Shown here piece after piece: positions 34,727 to 46,432 of a DNA stretch of 64,000 nt. Every line of letters begins with the position of its first letter. The stretch's first letter is position 1. Origin of the DNA: Juglans regia (lineage: Eukaryota > Streptophyta > Magnoliopsida > Fagales > Juglandaceae). Position numbers and translations under genes: made by a program. The stretch spans positions 36,415,866 to 36,479,865 of the forward strand of contig NC_049907.1 in the NCBI RefSeq assembly GCF_001411555.2, given 5' to 3'. The notes under the pieces were generated by a model that worked only from the letters and a program-made list of their open reading frames with translations, searched no databases and had not been told where the DNA came from.

Positions 34727-37254
34727 TGTAACAGCCCGCTAGAAATTCATTGGCGAAATTTCTATTGACTTTAGGAATCTCGTGAAAATCCCATAAGTTT
34801 TTACGAATCGACCTATTGCATAGGTTTTAGTCTGTCAACATAGTCAGTGTTATCACTCACTATGCTGCTAGAAATATGAGTTTTATTTATTTGAGGTGGT
34901 TAGAAGTGTCAGAATGCATTATGGTCTACGCCATTACACTCAGTGGATTATTTAGGATTTTATGGCACAATATCCTATTTTCATAATTCCGGACGAAACG
35001 TCTGTTGGAAATTGTGAAATTATTTTTTAGGGGCACTTCAGGGTTGAATTTCGTTAAACGATTTTCACTATAAGTTAATATGAATATTTAGAAATTTTTA
35101 GTACTAAGTTTATTATGTATTTTTTTTGGAGTGAATAGTAACCTCGATAAGCACACCCATTGCAGTGTTTTCAAAATCACAGTGTGGAATGTCCAAATTA
35201 GGTTAGAGAAGTTTTATTTGGACACTTGGCAAGATTTTAGCCACACTTAGTGAATGGTATTAGACACTTGACACAAAGAAGAACCATTAGATAGATTTGT
35301 GAAGGAATCAAGGTGTGAGATCATGCCACCTAAGCAAAGTTGTGTTTCATCTGTTCAACCAAATTGTGCCAGACCAAAGAGGGTTTCAACCCTAGCAAAA
35401 CCCTAAATGATTGGAATCCAATTGAAACCCCAAAAGCTTGGTTGAAACCAAAACCCTAAATGGTTTTCCCAGACCCTAAAGTTGGCCTCCAAACCCTTTT
35501 TAATCCGATTTCTAGCATTGTGTTTAATCACTTGATTAAATCACTTCCATATGCTATTAATTAATCAAATCCTTGTTATGACATCATTATCCAACCTTGT
35601 TAACCTTGAAAAATTGATTGGGCCAAGTGATATTGGATTTGGGCTTGATAGCAACCCAAACCCTCTTTAAACCCCAAATTTTAGGCCCATTCGGTTTAGG
35701 CCCATTAAGGCCCACGAATTTGGTCACCATAGGATTGCTTCATGGCTAAGTTTTGTACCCCCACTTGGCTGGCCAGATCTGTACAAGAAGAGCCTAGAAG
35801 GTTCTTGAAAGACAAAGCAAAAGGGCCACCTCACTCTTTCACTCTCACACTCCACCTTGAGAAAAGATCTTGGTCTGATTTTTATGAGAAGAAAAGGCCA
35901 ACACTCAACCATTCCTTCAGTCATATCACTTCCCATAGCTTGTGTAAGAAGCTCTTCAGTCCACTTCCCACGAAAAAGCAACTCTCCTTTACACTTTTCC
36001 TTCATAGAACACAAAAGACACTCTCGGACAGTTTTTCGTACCTCTTTTGAATGCCAGTTTCGAAGCTTTTGTAAGTGTTGCCTCGCAACATTTTCCTTCA
36101 TGAAAGTTGTTTCTTTTGGAGTCTAGTTTACGTGGATATCTTATTTGTTCCATTTGGAGATCATTTGATTGGTAAAAAGTTGTTTAGACCCCAGAAAGGT
36201 CATTCTGGGCGATAAACTGGAGAGTGTGTTATATTTTGGAGTTTTTGACCAAGCTAATGAATAGATCTTGGTCCGAAATTTTTATGGAGTACTGTTAACA
36301 TGTGTATATGATTATTGGTTGAGGATTTGTTGCATGATTAAAAGTTTTGGTGAAATATTTTCTTAGGTCTAGAAACTTAGAAACTGGAAGAGGAAAAACA
36401 GTTTCTGTTTTGAGAAAGTTTAAATCTTTTATGGTTTAATCTTATTCCAATGGCTTTGATATTTTTATTGGAAGATCCTAAGCATCTTATATACATGTTA
36501 GAATGTTATTTTGAAGATATTTGATGTTAGTTTCGAACATATGAAATTTTATGGAAGGAGATATTCGGTTAGGCCAAAGTGATGATGTTCTTGGCTAAAT
36601 TTATGTTTTGGTTGATGTTTACCCATGTGATCTTGAGTTTGAAGCTTGGATCTGTTTTAGGACACCTTTTTGAACCATGTGATGTTTTGGTTTGAAGATC
36701 ACTTCTTTATAAGTCATGGATCAAGAGGTTGATCAAAACAAGTTAGAAACAAAATTCTGTTTTGAACTTAGAAGAGAAACCAAAAAGTTCAAGTATGGTT
36801 TTAGTGATTTGGATGACTTTTGTTCATGATTCAAAACATGATTATTCTTAAGAATATGTTATGAGTGTAGTAGAAGAAAAATTTTGGTTTAATCATGAGT
36901 TTTGAGATTTGAAAGAATTACAACAAAAAGCAAAAGAAATAGCCTTTGTAAGTTTCGGCCATATAGAGTTTTGATGGTTGTGTTTAGTTTTAAATTTTTA
37001 TGAATTGATATTTTAGTTTAGGACAAAATTTACATAAGGTATGTAAATTTTGGTGATTTTTGAAGTTATGATGCAAAATCCTTAAGTTAGGGGTAAAATG
37101 GTCATTTTCCACATGTAGAGGGTAAAATGGTAATTTTACTCTAAGTTGATATTTTTCCATATTCCTAATTGTTAGTGATTAAGTTCTAATTTTTAGAAAT
37201 CACTACTTTCAGTTTCCCGTTATCGCACTTGAGTTTTGTCTCGAAGCACGAAGA

Positions 37255-37270
37255 TCGAGGTAAGTTAGCT
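37255..37270 (+). promoter_or_regulatory. Candidate splice donor within the LTR
   Basis: GATCGAGGTAAGTTAGC contains a full consensus donor (GAG|GTAAGT). It is kept in the 3' LTR at about 44192-44207 in spite of neighbouring substitutions. It could serve an intron in the element's leader transcript. This is inferred from sequence only. Confidence 0.35.
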
Positions 37271-37329
37271 TTTAACTTACTATCAATTTAATGTGTATGT
37301 GTGATAAGTAAGGGAACTAAATTGTATGT

Positions 37330-37770
37330 ATGCATGTTATCATATGTGCCATGCCAAGTCATTACATATTTATCTGTTACACAGAATTTATTCTGTCATG
37401 AATTATTCATCTGTTACACAAGATATTCTGTCACGTATTGCTATACATTGCAAGTATGTCATGTTAAGTTAAGTATGCCATCTGTTACATGTATTTCATG
37501 TCACGTAATATTCACTGTACATGTTACGCCATGTTAAGAAATGTTGTCTGTTACATGGTATGCTATGTTACGAAATGTTGCCTGTTATATGTATGCCATG
37601 TTATGAAATGTTGTTTGTTACATTTATGTTTCAAAGTATGTCATGTTTGTCTTCTTACGTTCATTTCACGTTACGCTACGTCAAGATTTCTGTCTTTTAT
37701 GTCACATTCATGTTACGTCACGTTACGAAATGTCATGTCTGCCAGTTAAGTCATTCATGTCAATCACGAC
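37330..37770. repeat. Degenerate ATGTTACG/CATGTTATG-type tract in 5' LTR
   Basis: A low-complexity stretch with many variants of CTGTTACATG, CATGTTACG and GAAATGTTG. A second, similar stretch with TTCATGTTATG and AAGTTCACGTT lies at 38240-38580. Both recur in the 3' LTR (44267-44707 and 45178-45518). They look like old tandem-repeat expansions. The open frames across them are low-complexity. Confidence 0.7.
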
Positions 37771-37949
37771 CCTAAGCGCTAGGATGGGGTAATATCCTAG
37801 TGGAACTCCTTTGTTCACGCTGGAGTGTCTAAATAGGTGTGAAATTCCCTGGGTTGACGAAGTACAGTCAACAGGTTGCGAATGGGGCCTAATTAGCTGG
37901 TCACCGGAGCGCGCCAGGCACTAACGCCGATGGTGCCACACATTATGTT

Positions 37950-38110
37950 ATGTGTGTCCACAGCAAGTGTGGCACAAACAGATAAGTCATGGGGCCACAA
38001 CAACTGTGGAGCATGAAGTATGGGGCCACAACAACTGTGGAGCATACACTACGTGAGACACAGCAATTGTGACACGTAGAATACGTGGGGCCACAACAAC
38101 TGTGGAGTAC
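37950..38110. repeat. Tandem hairpin repeats in 5' LTR
   Basis: About five units of roughly 31 bp, each holding a short palindrome: CCACAGCAAGTGTGG, CCACAACAACTGTGG (three times) and ACACAGCAATTGTGAC, separated by spacers such as AGCATGAAGTATGGGG. Stems are about 5 bp with 5-base loops. The array is present unchanged in the 3' LTR at about 44887-45047. This is not a CRISPR array: there are too few units, the spacers are themselves related, and the host is a plant. Confidence 0.75.
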
Positions 38111-39141
38111 GTATTAACGCACTCACAGCTGGTATAGAAACCTGTGATGTGATGCGGTAATCGGCAGGGACACACGGCTCAAGGGGACCTGTGTAGCACC
38201 CATATGGTCACTTTAATGATTAAGTCTATTGAATAAGATTTCCAAGTTCATGTATTTCACGTTCAAGTCATGTTTCAAGTTCACGTTATGTTACGTTCAA
38301 GTTTACGTTCACGCAATCATGGTAATCCCATGAGACAAGAATATGTTTTAAGTTCATGTTATGTTATGTTCACATTTACGTTATGTTCCAAGTTCACATT
38401 TATGTTATGTCATGCTCAAGTTCATGTTCAAATTATGCATGTTCACGTTCATGTTATGTTTTAAGTCCATGTTATATTTCAAGTTCACGTTCATGCTATG
38501 TTTCAAGTCACGTTCATGCTAAGCTTCAGTTTCAGTTTAAGTTATGCCAGTTATGTTATGTTGTATGTCAAGTTATGCTATGATTACTTATGATTTGATT
38601 ATGCTTTGATGCTTTTACTGCCATGCATGCATCATTAACCTGTGTGGAAGTTTTCTGTTAACTTGCTGAGATTTGTAATCAAATCTCACTATGGTAGTCC
38701 CAACTACCATTCCCCCCGAATGGTAGATTTTGTTATAGGATCTGAAGGAGAACCGGGAATCGACCAACTGGAAACGGCCGACTAAGCGACGGTGCGACGT
38801 AGATGGTATTACAATAGTTACCTCAGATTACTACTTGTATTGGTGGAGTTCAATCTCCAGCACTCTTTTGATCACAACCTTATGGACTATTATTGTGATC
38901 TTAGTTGTTTAGTATGTCGTTAAGTATGGAGTATGTTTTAAGTATTTGGGATATTTTAGTTTGGTGCATAGTATTGCTAAAGAAAAAAAAATTATCCGCT
39001 GCGAATATTGCATAATGCTAGATGCATGTTAGGAATATTGCATCTTATATGTCATGAACGGGGGCAGGTAACCTTGTGTTGCATGTCTCGACGCTTCAAA
39101 TGTCCGTCCGATCCCAAGCGGAATTTGGGGGCGTCACAGGG

Positions 39142-39153
39142 TGGTATCAGAGC
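39142..39153 (+). other. Gypsy primer-binding site
   Basis: TGGTATCAGAGC lies three bases after the 5' LTR. It complements the 3' end of plant initiator methionyl-tRNA, the usual primer for minus-strand DNA synthesis. Confidence 0.9.
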
Positions 39154-39304
39154 AATACGTCTCTGGGTTTAAATCCACATGTCCTTAGGAAATGCACCAA
39201 ATATTAGGCTTGAAATTTTAGTCTTTACTAGGCTTGAATTTCTTGAAGTATAAGAGATAGTATGTGGTTGTAACACGTGTACTCATGTGATTTAGGAAGT
39301 GACA

Positions 39305-40316
39305 TGACTCGAGGTAGGATACGTCAAAACCCTAAGGGAGTCACAAATTAGAATAATCAGAATCCCCTGATGGATGGAGGATTAGCTGAAGCTGTACGTT
39401 TGTTGACTGACATGCTTAGACAACAGCAACATCAGCAAGCACATGTACCTAGACCCAAAGTCAGGGATTGTTTGTGTGAGAAGTTCTTGATCCATCGTTA
39501 TCCAAACATTTCTGGTAATGAAGAGCCACTAAAAGCCGAGAAATGGATTATGGATCTCGAAAGGACATACGAGATCTGTGGATTTATTGAGGACCATAAG
39601 GTTCTATATGTTGTATACCTATTCTAAGGAGAAGCTGGACTATGGTGGGGTACACAAAGGCAGCTTCTAGTTAGGGAATTAGGAAGTTTGGATGCATTGT
39701 CTTGGGAGAGATTTAATGAAGAGTTGACAACAAATTCTTCCCAGATTCTATCAAACAGCTAAAGGCGCAGGAGTTTGCAACTTTAACTCAAGGCAATTTG
39801 ACCGTAGAGCAGTACGCCGCTAAGTTTATGGTGTTTGGAAGGTTTGCACCACACTTGATTTCTACTCAAAGGATGCAAGCACAAAAGTTTCAAGTTGGAC
39901 TTCAGCCGTGGATCCGTAGCCAAGTAGCTTGCCTAAGAATAAAGAATTATCAAGAGTTAGTAAACGTGGCCGCGATAGCAGAGGCTGAGCAGAGAGGTCT
40001 AGCGATCCAGATCAATACCGAATGAAAGAGAACTTCATTGTATGCTACTGAAGAAAATCTAGAAATGAAGAAGATGTCTACTGGACCAGATAAGGGAAAA
40101 AGCATCGAGATTGGAAGCTCAATACTAACCACGTACCCAATATGTGGGATGTCAGGAAAGAACCATGGAGGCAAGTGCAAACTTACCTTAAGACTCTGTT
40201 TCAGATGTGGCCAACCTGACCACTTGATCAGAAATTGTCCCAAAAGAGGCCGGAGAAATGGAACTGTTCCCATTGGAGATTCCAAACCAAAGCCACGACC
40301 TCCAGTACTAGCTTAA
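39305..40316 (+). pseudogene. Gypsy gag relic with zinc knuckle
   Basis: Retrotransposon gag core in three open pieces. The first (from about 39370) contains WIMDLERTYEICGF. It runs into a stop (TAA at about 39625) exactly where live relatives read on into GEAGLWW. A frameshift follows near 39730-39760. The second (39798-40022) contains TVEQYAAKFM, and QELVNVAAIAEAEQRGL before a stop. The third (40038-40313) carries a CCHC knuckle CFRCGQPDHLIRNC and the basic KRGRR tail. A protease-like segment follows (VYAGTSRDADADAPGTKG), but its DSG active site is gone. Gag therefore cannot be made as one protein. Confidence 0.88.
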
Positions 40317-41651
40317 GTGTATGCAGGTACTTCTAGAGACGCAGATGCTGACGCCCCAGGAACTAAAGGAGTTGGCGCCGTCACTGGTATTTTTTCTAAG
40401 ACCTCTATATTGTTAAGCTTATCTAAGGTTGATTAGATTACAATTGATGGTACTAGTGCATTATTGATACTTTGGGTAAATTAAATCATTGAGGTTTATA
40501 ACTTGTACGCAGTTTGATTCAAGCGAGGCCCTATTTTTAGTGATTGTGGTATTGTACGTTTAGTTCGTACTCTGAATTGTTACCAGGTGGTAAGAGTAAC
40601 ATTTTTCATTAAGAGTATTTCTATTCATACCAGTGTAGATATGGAATACCTTTTAGTAGTACGAGGAAGGATATTCAAGGTTGATGAATTAGTATCCCAA
40701 GTATTTGGAGTTTGTTTTGATTCGAAGGTTACAATGAAATTTGTGTTCGGAAGAGTACAGTGTGTGGGAGAAGCTTTGGCCTTAGTAGGATTCACTTATG
40801 ATAATAGTTTTATCCAATCGCGAATAAATGGTTTCTGGCGAAGCACCGTGTTTGTGGAAACCTAGATTGCCCTTATATTGGAGACTTTTATATGGGGAGT
40901 AAAAGCTTGTCTTAAGGATTTACGTGAGCGGTAAGAACAAATTCTTTGGATTAGAGTCAGAATAAGAGGCAACTCATGATGGATAGAAGAGCTATGTTAA
41001 TCATAAGAGAGAAACTCTTGAGTTGAGGTTAATAGCTGATCGTTTATCAAGGTACCACCTAGGAGGAGGAACGATTCGTGGTGATTATGAAGGAGTAAGC
41101 TAGTCCTAGGCAGATATAATTCCTTGAGGAAATAGAGAATGTGAATTCAGTTGTGTATGGATTAAATTCTTCCAAATTGAACTGCATGAATACTTGAAGT
41201 TTTAGATTTAGAGAGTATGCTGGTACGATTTGACCTACCTTGTGGAAGGACTCCAGTACAAATTGATATGATTTGAGAGAGAAAGAGTTAAGAATGGTAG
41301 ATATATATACACGTTGTGGATAATTCATTGAATAGTGAAGAGAATAGTGATTTCTTTTAAGCAAGGAGTCAGTAACCTAAAAAGTCTAGAAGTCATTAAG
41401 TTTAGGCAGTAATCTTTGGGATTGTTATGCCTTAATGTTATAGTGATAGTCTTTTTGTATAACCATGTGATGGTTATAGATAAGAATAGTGTTGACTACG
41501 AGAAGGAGGCGTTATTTCAAGAAGAACGAGACCTGCCCCTTGGGCGTGATGAGGCATCCAGTGATGGGCAATAAGTTGGTAAGCAACTTTTTCTTTTGAG
41601 CGTATTTTATGTTGGTACTTACGTCGATTTCGAGGACGAAATCTTTTTTTT
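40317..41651 (+). other. Gypsy interior without coding capacity
   Basis: After the protease-like remnant, a short open frame (40587-40865) recalls the end of gypsy protease (YLLVVRGRIFKVDELV). The remainder has many stops and shows none of the RT, RNase H, integrase or chromodomain blocks. The stretch ends with a motif typical of the 3' flank of gypsy pol (TCGATTTCGAGGACGAAATC). Confidence 0.75.
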
Positions 41652-41663
41652 AGGAGGGGAGGA
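41652..41663 (+). other. Gypsy polypurine tract
   Basis: AGGAGGGGAGGA lies directly before the 3' LTR. It is the primer for plus-strand DNA synthesis in LTR retrotransposons. Confidence 0.9.
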
Positions 41664-44600
41664 TGTAACAGCCCGCTAGAAATTCATTGGCGAAATTTCT
41701 ATTGACTTTAGGAATCTCGTGAAAATCCCATAAGTTTTTACGAATCGACCTATTGCATAGGTTTTAGTCTGTCAACATAGTCAGTGTTATCACTCACTAT
41801 GCTGCTAGAAATATGAGTTTTATTTATTTGAGGTGGTTAGAAGTGTCAGAATGCATTATGGTCTACGCCATTACACTCAGTGGATTATTTAGGATTTTAT
41901 GGCACAATATCCTATTTTCATAATTCCGGACGAAACGTCTGTTGAAAATTGTGAAATTATTTTTAGGGACACTTCAGGGTTGAATTTCGTTAAACGATTT
42001 TCACTATAAGTTAATATGAATATTTAGAAATTTTTAGTACTAAGTTTATTATGTATTTTTTTTGGAGTGAATAGTAACCTCGATAAGCGCACCCATTGCA
42101 GTGTTTTCAAAATCACAGTGTGGAATGTCCAAATTAGGTTAGAGAAGTTTTATTTGGACACTTGGCAAGATTTTAGCCACACTTAGTGAATGGTATTAGA
42201 CACTTGACACAAAGAAGAACCATTAGATAGATTTGTGAAGGAATCAAGGTGTGAGATCATGCCACCTAAGCAAAGTTGTGTTTCATCTGTTCAACCAAAT
42301 TGTGCCAGACCAAAGAGGGTTTCAACCCTAGCAAAACCCTAAATGATTGGAATCCAATTGAAACCCCCAAAAGCTTGGTTGAAACCAAAACCCTAAATGG
42401 TTTTCCCAGACCCTAAAGTTGGCCTCCAAACCCTTTTTAATCCGATTTCTAGCATTGTGTTTAATCACTTGATTAAATCACTTCCATATGCTATTAATTA
42501 ATCAAATCCTTGTTATGACATCATTATCCAACCTTGTTAACCTTGAAAAATTGATTGGGCCAAGTGATATTGGATTTGGGCTTGATAGCAACCCAAACCC
42601 TCTTTAAACCCCAAATTTTAGGCCCATTCGGTTTAGGCCCATTAAGGCCCACGAATTTGGTCACCATAGGATTGCTTCATGGCTAAGTTTTGTACCCCCA
42701 CTTGGCTGGCCAGATCTGTACAAGAAGAGCCTAGAAGGTTCTTGAAAGACAAAGCAAAAGGGCCACCTCACTCTTTCACTCTCACACTCCACCTTGAGAA
42801 AAGATCTTGGTCTGATTTTTATGAGAAGAAAAGGCCAACACTCAACCATTCCTTCAGTCATATCACTTCCCATAGCTTGTGTAAGAAGCTCTTCAGTCCA
42901 CTTCCCACGAAAAAGCAACTCTCCTTTACACTTTTCCTTCATAGAACACAAAAGACACTCTCGGACAGTTTTTCGTACCTCTTTTGAATGCCAGTTTCGA
43001 AGCTTTTGTAAGTGTTGCCTCGCAACATTTTCTTCATGAAAGTTGTTTCTTTTGGAGTCTAGTTTACGTGGATATCTTATTTGTTCCATTTGGAGATCAT
43101 TTGATTGGTAAAAAGTTGTTTAGACCCCAGAAAGGTCATTCTGGGCGATAAACTGGAGAGTGTGTTATATTTTGGAGTTTTTGACCAAGCTAATGAATAG
43201 ATCTTGGTCCGAAATTTTTATGGAGTACTGTTAACATGTGTATATGATTATTGGTTGAGGATTTGTTGCATGATTAAAAGTTTTGGTGAAATATTTTCTT
43301 AGGTCTAGAAACTTAGAAACTGGAAGAGGAAAAACAGTTTCTGTTTTGAGAAAGTTTAAATCTTTTATGGTTTAATCTTATTCCAATGGCTTTGATATTT
43401 TTATTGGAAGATCCTAAGCATCTTATATACATGTTAGAATGTTATTTTGAAGATATTTGATGTTAGTTTCGAACATATGAAATTTTATGGAAGGAGATAT
43501 TCGGTTAGGCCAAAGTGATGATGTTCTTGGCTAAATTTATGTTTTGGTTGATGTTTACCCATGTGATCTTGAGTTTGAAGCTTGGATCTGTTTTAGGACA
43601 CCTTTTTGAACCATGTGATGTTTTGGTTTGAAGATCACTTCTTTATAAGTCATGGATCAAGAGGTTGATCAAAACAAGTTAGAAACAAAATTCTGTTTTG
43701 AACTTAGAAGAGAAACCAAAAAGTTCAAGTATGGTTTTAGTGATTTGGATGACTTTTGTTCATGATTCAAAACATGATTATTCTTAAGAATATGTTATGA
43801 GTGTAGTAGAAGAAAAATTTTGGTTTAATCATGAGTTTTGAGATTTGAAAGAATTACAACAAAAAGCAAAGGAAATAGCCTTTGTAAGTTTCGGCCATAT
43901 AGAGTTTTGATGGTTGTGTTTAGTTTTAAATTTTTATGAATTGATATTTTAGTTTAGGACAAAATTTACATAAGGTATGTAAATTTTGGTGATTTTTGAA
44001 GTTATGATGCAAAATCCTTAAGTTAGGGGTAAAATGGTCATTTTCCCACATGTAGAGGGTAAAATGGTCATTTTACTCTAAGTTGATATTTTTCCATATT
44101 CCTAATTGTTAGTGATTAAGTTCTAATTTTTAGAAATCACTACTTTCAGTTTCCCGTGATCGCACTTGAGTTTTGTCTCGAAGCGCGAAGATCGAGGTAA
44201 GTTAGCTTTTAACTTACTATCAATTTAATGTGTATGTGTGATAAGTAAGGGAACTAAATTGTATGTATGCATGTTATCATATGTGCCATGCCAAGTCATT
44301 ACATATTTATCTGTTACACAGAATTTATTCTGTCATGAATTATTCATCTGTTACACAAGATATTCTGTCACGTATTGCTATACATTGCAAGTATGTCATG
44401 TTAAGTTAAGTATGCCATCTGTTACATGTATTTCATGTCACGTAATATTCACTGTTACATGTTACGCCATGTTAAGAAATGTTGTCTGTTACATGGTATG
44501 CTATGTTACGAAATGTTGCCTGTTATATGTATGCCATGTTATGAAATGTTGTTTGTTACATTTATGTTTCAAAGTATGTCATGTTTGTCTTCTTACGTTC

Positions 44601-46076
44601 ATTTCACGTTACGCTACGTCAAGATTTCTGTCTTTTATGTCACATTCATGTTACGTCACGTTACGAAATGTCATGTCTGCCAGTTAAGTCATTCATGTCA
44701 ATCACGACCCTAAGCGCTAGGATGGGGTAATATCCTAGTGGAACTCCTTTGTTCACGCTGGAGTGTCTAAATAGGTGTGAAATTCCCTGGGTTGACGAAG
44801 TACAGTCAACAGGTTGCGAATGGGGCCTAATTAGCTGGTCACCGGAGCGCGCCAGGCACTAACGCCGATGGTGCCACACATTATGTTATGTGTGTCCACA
44901 GCAAGTGTGGCACAAACAGATAAGTCATGGGGCCACAACAACTGTGGAGCATGAAGTATGGGGCCACAACAACTGTGGAGCATACACTACGTGAGACACA
45001 GCAATTGTGACACGTAGAATACGTGGGGCCACAACAACTGTGGAGTACGTATTAACGCACTCACAGCTGGTATAGAAACCTGTGATGTGATGCGGTAATC
45101 GGCAGGGACACACGGCTCAAGGGGACCTGTGTAGCACCCATATGGTCACTTTAATGATTAAGTCTATTGAATAAGATTTCCAAGTTCATGTATTTCACGT
45201 TCAAGTCATGTTTCAAGTTCACGTTATGTTACGTTCAAGTTTACGTTCACGCAATCATGGTAATCACATGAGACAAGAATATGTTTTAAGTTCATGTTAT
45301 GTTATGTTCACATTTACGTTATGTTCCAAGTTCACATTTATGTTATGTCATGCTCAAGTTCATGTTCAAATTATGCATGTTCACGTTCATGTTATGTTTT
45401 AAGTCCATGTTATATTTCAAGTTCACGTTCATGCTATGTTTCAAGTCACGTTCATGCTAAGCTTCAGTTTCAGTTTAAGTTATGCCAGTTATGTTATGTT
45501 GTATGTCAAGTTATGCTATGATTACTTATGATTTGATTATGCATTCATGCTTTTACTGCCATGCATGCATCATTAACCTGTGTGGAAGTTTTCCGTTAAC
45601 TTGCTGAGATTTGTAATCAAATCTCACTATGGTAGTCCCAACTACCATTCCCCCCGAATGGTAGATTTTGTTATAGGATCTGAAGGAGAACCGGGAATCG
45701 ACCAACTGGAAACGGCCGACTAAGCGACGGTGCGACGTAGATGGTATTACAATAGTTACCTCAGATTACTACTTGTATTGGTGGAGTTCAATCTCCAGCA
45801 CTCTTTTGATCACAACCTTATGGACTATTATTGTGATCTTAGTTGTTTAGTATGTCGTTAGTATGGAGTATGTTTTAAGTATTTGGGATATTTTAGTTTG
45901 GTGCATAGTATTGCTAAAGAAAAAAAAAATTATCCGCTGCGAATATTGCATAATGCTAGATGCATGTTAGGAATATTGCATCTTATATGTCATGAACGGG
46001 GGCAGGTAACCTTGTGTTGCATGTCTCGACACTTCAAATGTCCGTCCGATCCCAAGCGGAATTTGGGGGCGTCACA
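41664..46076 (+). repeat. Gypsy 3' LTR, 4413 bp
   Basis: Begins TGTAACAGCCCGCTAGAAAT and ends GGGGGCGTCACA, as the 5' LTR does. It carries the same internal repeats and hairpin array. The few differences from the 5' LTR include a T-to-TT indel near 44456, AATCCCATG versus AATCACATG near 45266, and CTTTGATGC versus CATTCATGC near 45545. Confidence 0.93.
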
Positions 46077-46081
46077 GGTCT
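46077..46081. repeat. Gypsy target-site duplication, right
   Basis: GGTCT immediately after the 3' LTR, identical to 34722-34726. Confidence 0.9.
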
Positions 46082-46401
46082 TGTGATCTGTGAATATGAA
46101 TATGAGCAATTGAAAGAGAGAAAGCAGAAAGAGGGGGGAAGGGGATTTCGGGAGAGAAAAATTAACAAAATGTAGTGCTCGGATGGAGGAAAGAAGAGTT
46201 CGGGAGAAGCATGAAACGTCACCGTTTTGTTATTGCTACGTGGGTGGCAATTACCCCACGTTTTCCCAAGCCGGTTATCTTGAACATTTTTCATATATGT
46301 ATATATGTGCGTTAATTAAACTCATAAAAAAAAAAAAAAAAAAAAAAGCTCTTGATGTTTATATGCATTACAGAAAAAAGCTGGCTATTTCTGGCCAAAA
46401 T

Positions 46402-46432
<31 letters not shown>

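Larger units (their letters stand above)
34727..39138 (+). repeat. Gypsy 5' LTR, 4412 bp
   Basis: Starts TGTAACAGCCCGCTAGAAAT and ends GGGGGCGTCACA. It is nearly identical to the 3' LTR: by eye about 13 substitutions and 7 one-base indels. It contains the low-complexity ATGTTACG-type tracts, the tandem hairpin array and a strong splice donor described below. Open frames inside it (for example 35724-36101 and 37301-37537) have no recognisable domain and occur in both LTRs simply because the LTRs are copies. Confidence 0.93.
34727..46076 (+). mobile_element. Non-autonomous Ty3/gypsy element with giant LTRs
   Basis: A complete 11.35-kb LTR retrotransposon. It has LTRs at 34727-39138 and 41664-46076, a primer-binding site at 39142-39153, a polypurine tract at about 41652-41663 and a 5-bp GGTCT target duplication. 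The interior is only 2525 bp. It holds a broken gag with a zinc knuckle, a short protease-like remnant and long non-coding DNA; no RT, RNase H or integrase is present. The sequence before the polypurine tract (TCGAGGACGAAATC) is of the kind seen at the 3' end of Tekay/Del-type chromoviruses, so it is probably a deletion derivative of that lineage. It must be mobilised in trans. Confidence 0.92.

Noticed and set aside
35724..36126. Open frames of about 100-125 residues in the 5' LTR, repeated at 42661-43089
   Set aside because: They recur only because the LTRs are copies. They overlap on opposite strands and show no domain.
37301..37775. Cysteine-rich open frames (also at 44238-44713)
   Set aside because: They are translations of a low-complexity ATGTTACG-type tract; the Cys/Val/Met richness reflects the repeat, not a protein family.
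37950..38110. CRISPR-like array
   Set aside because: Only about five units, palindromic and inside a plant LTR; the spacers are related to each other and the stretch is repeated in the other LTR.
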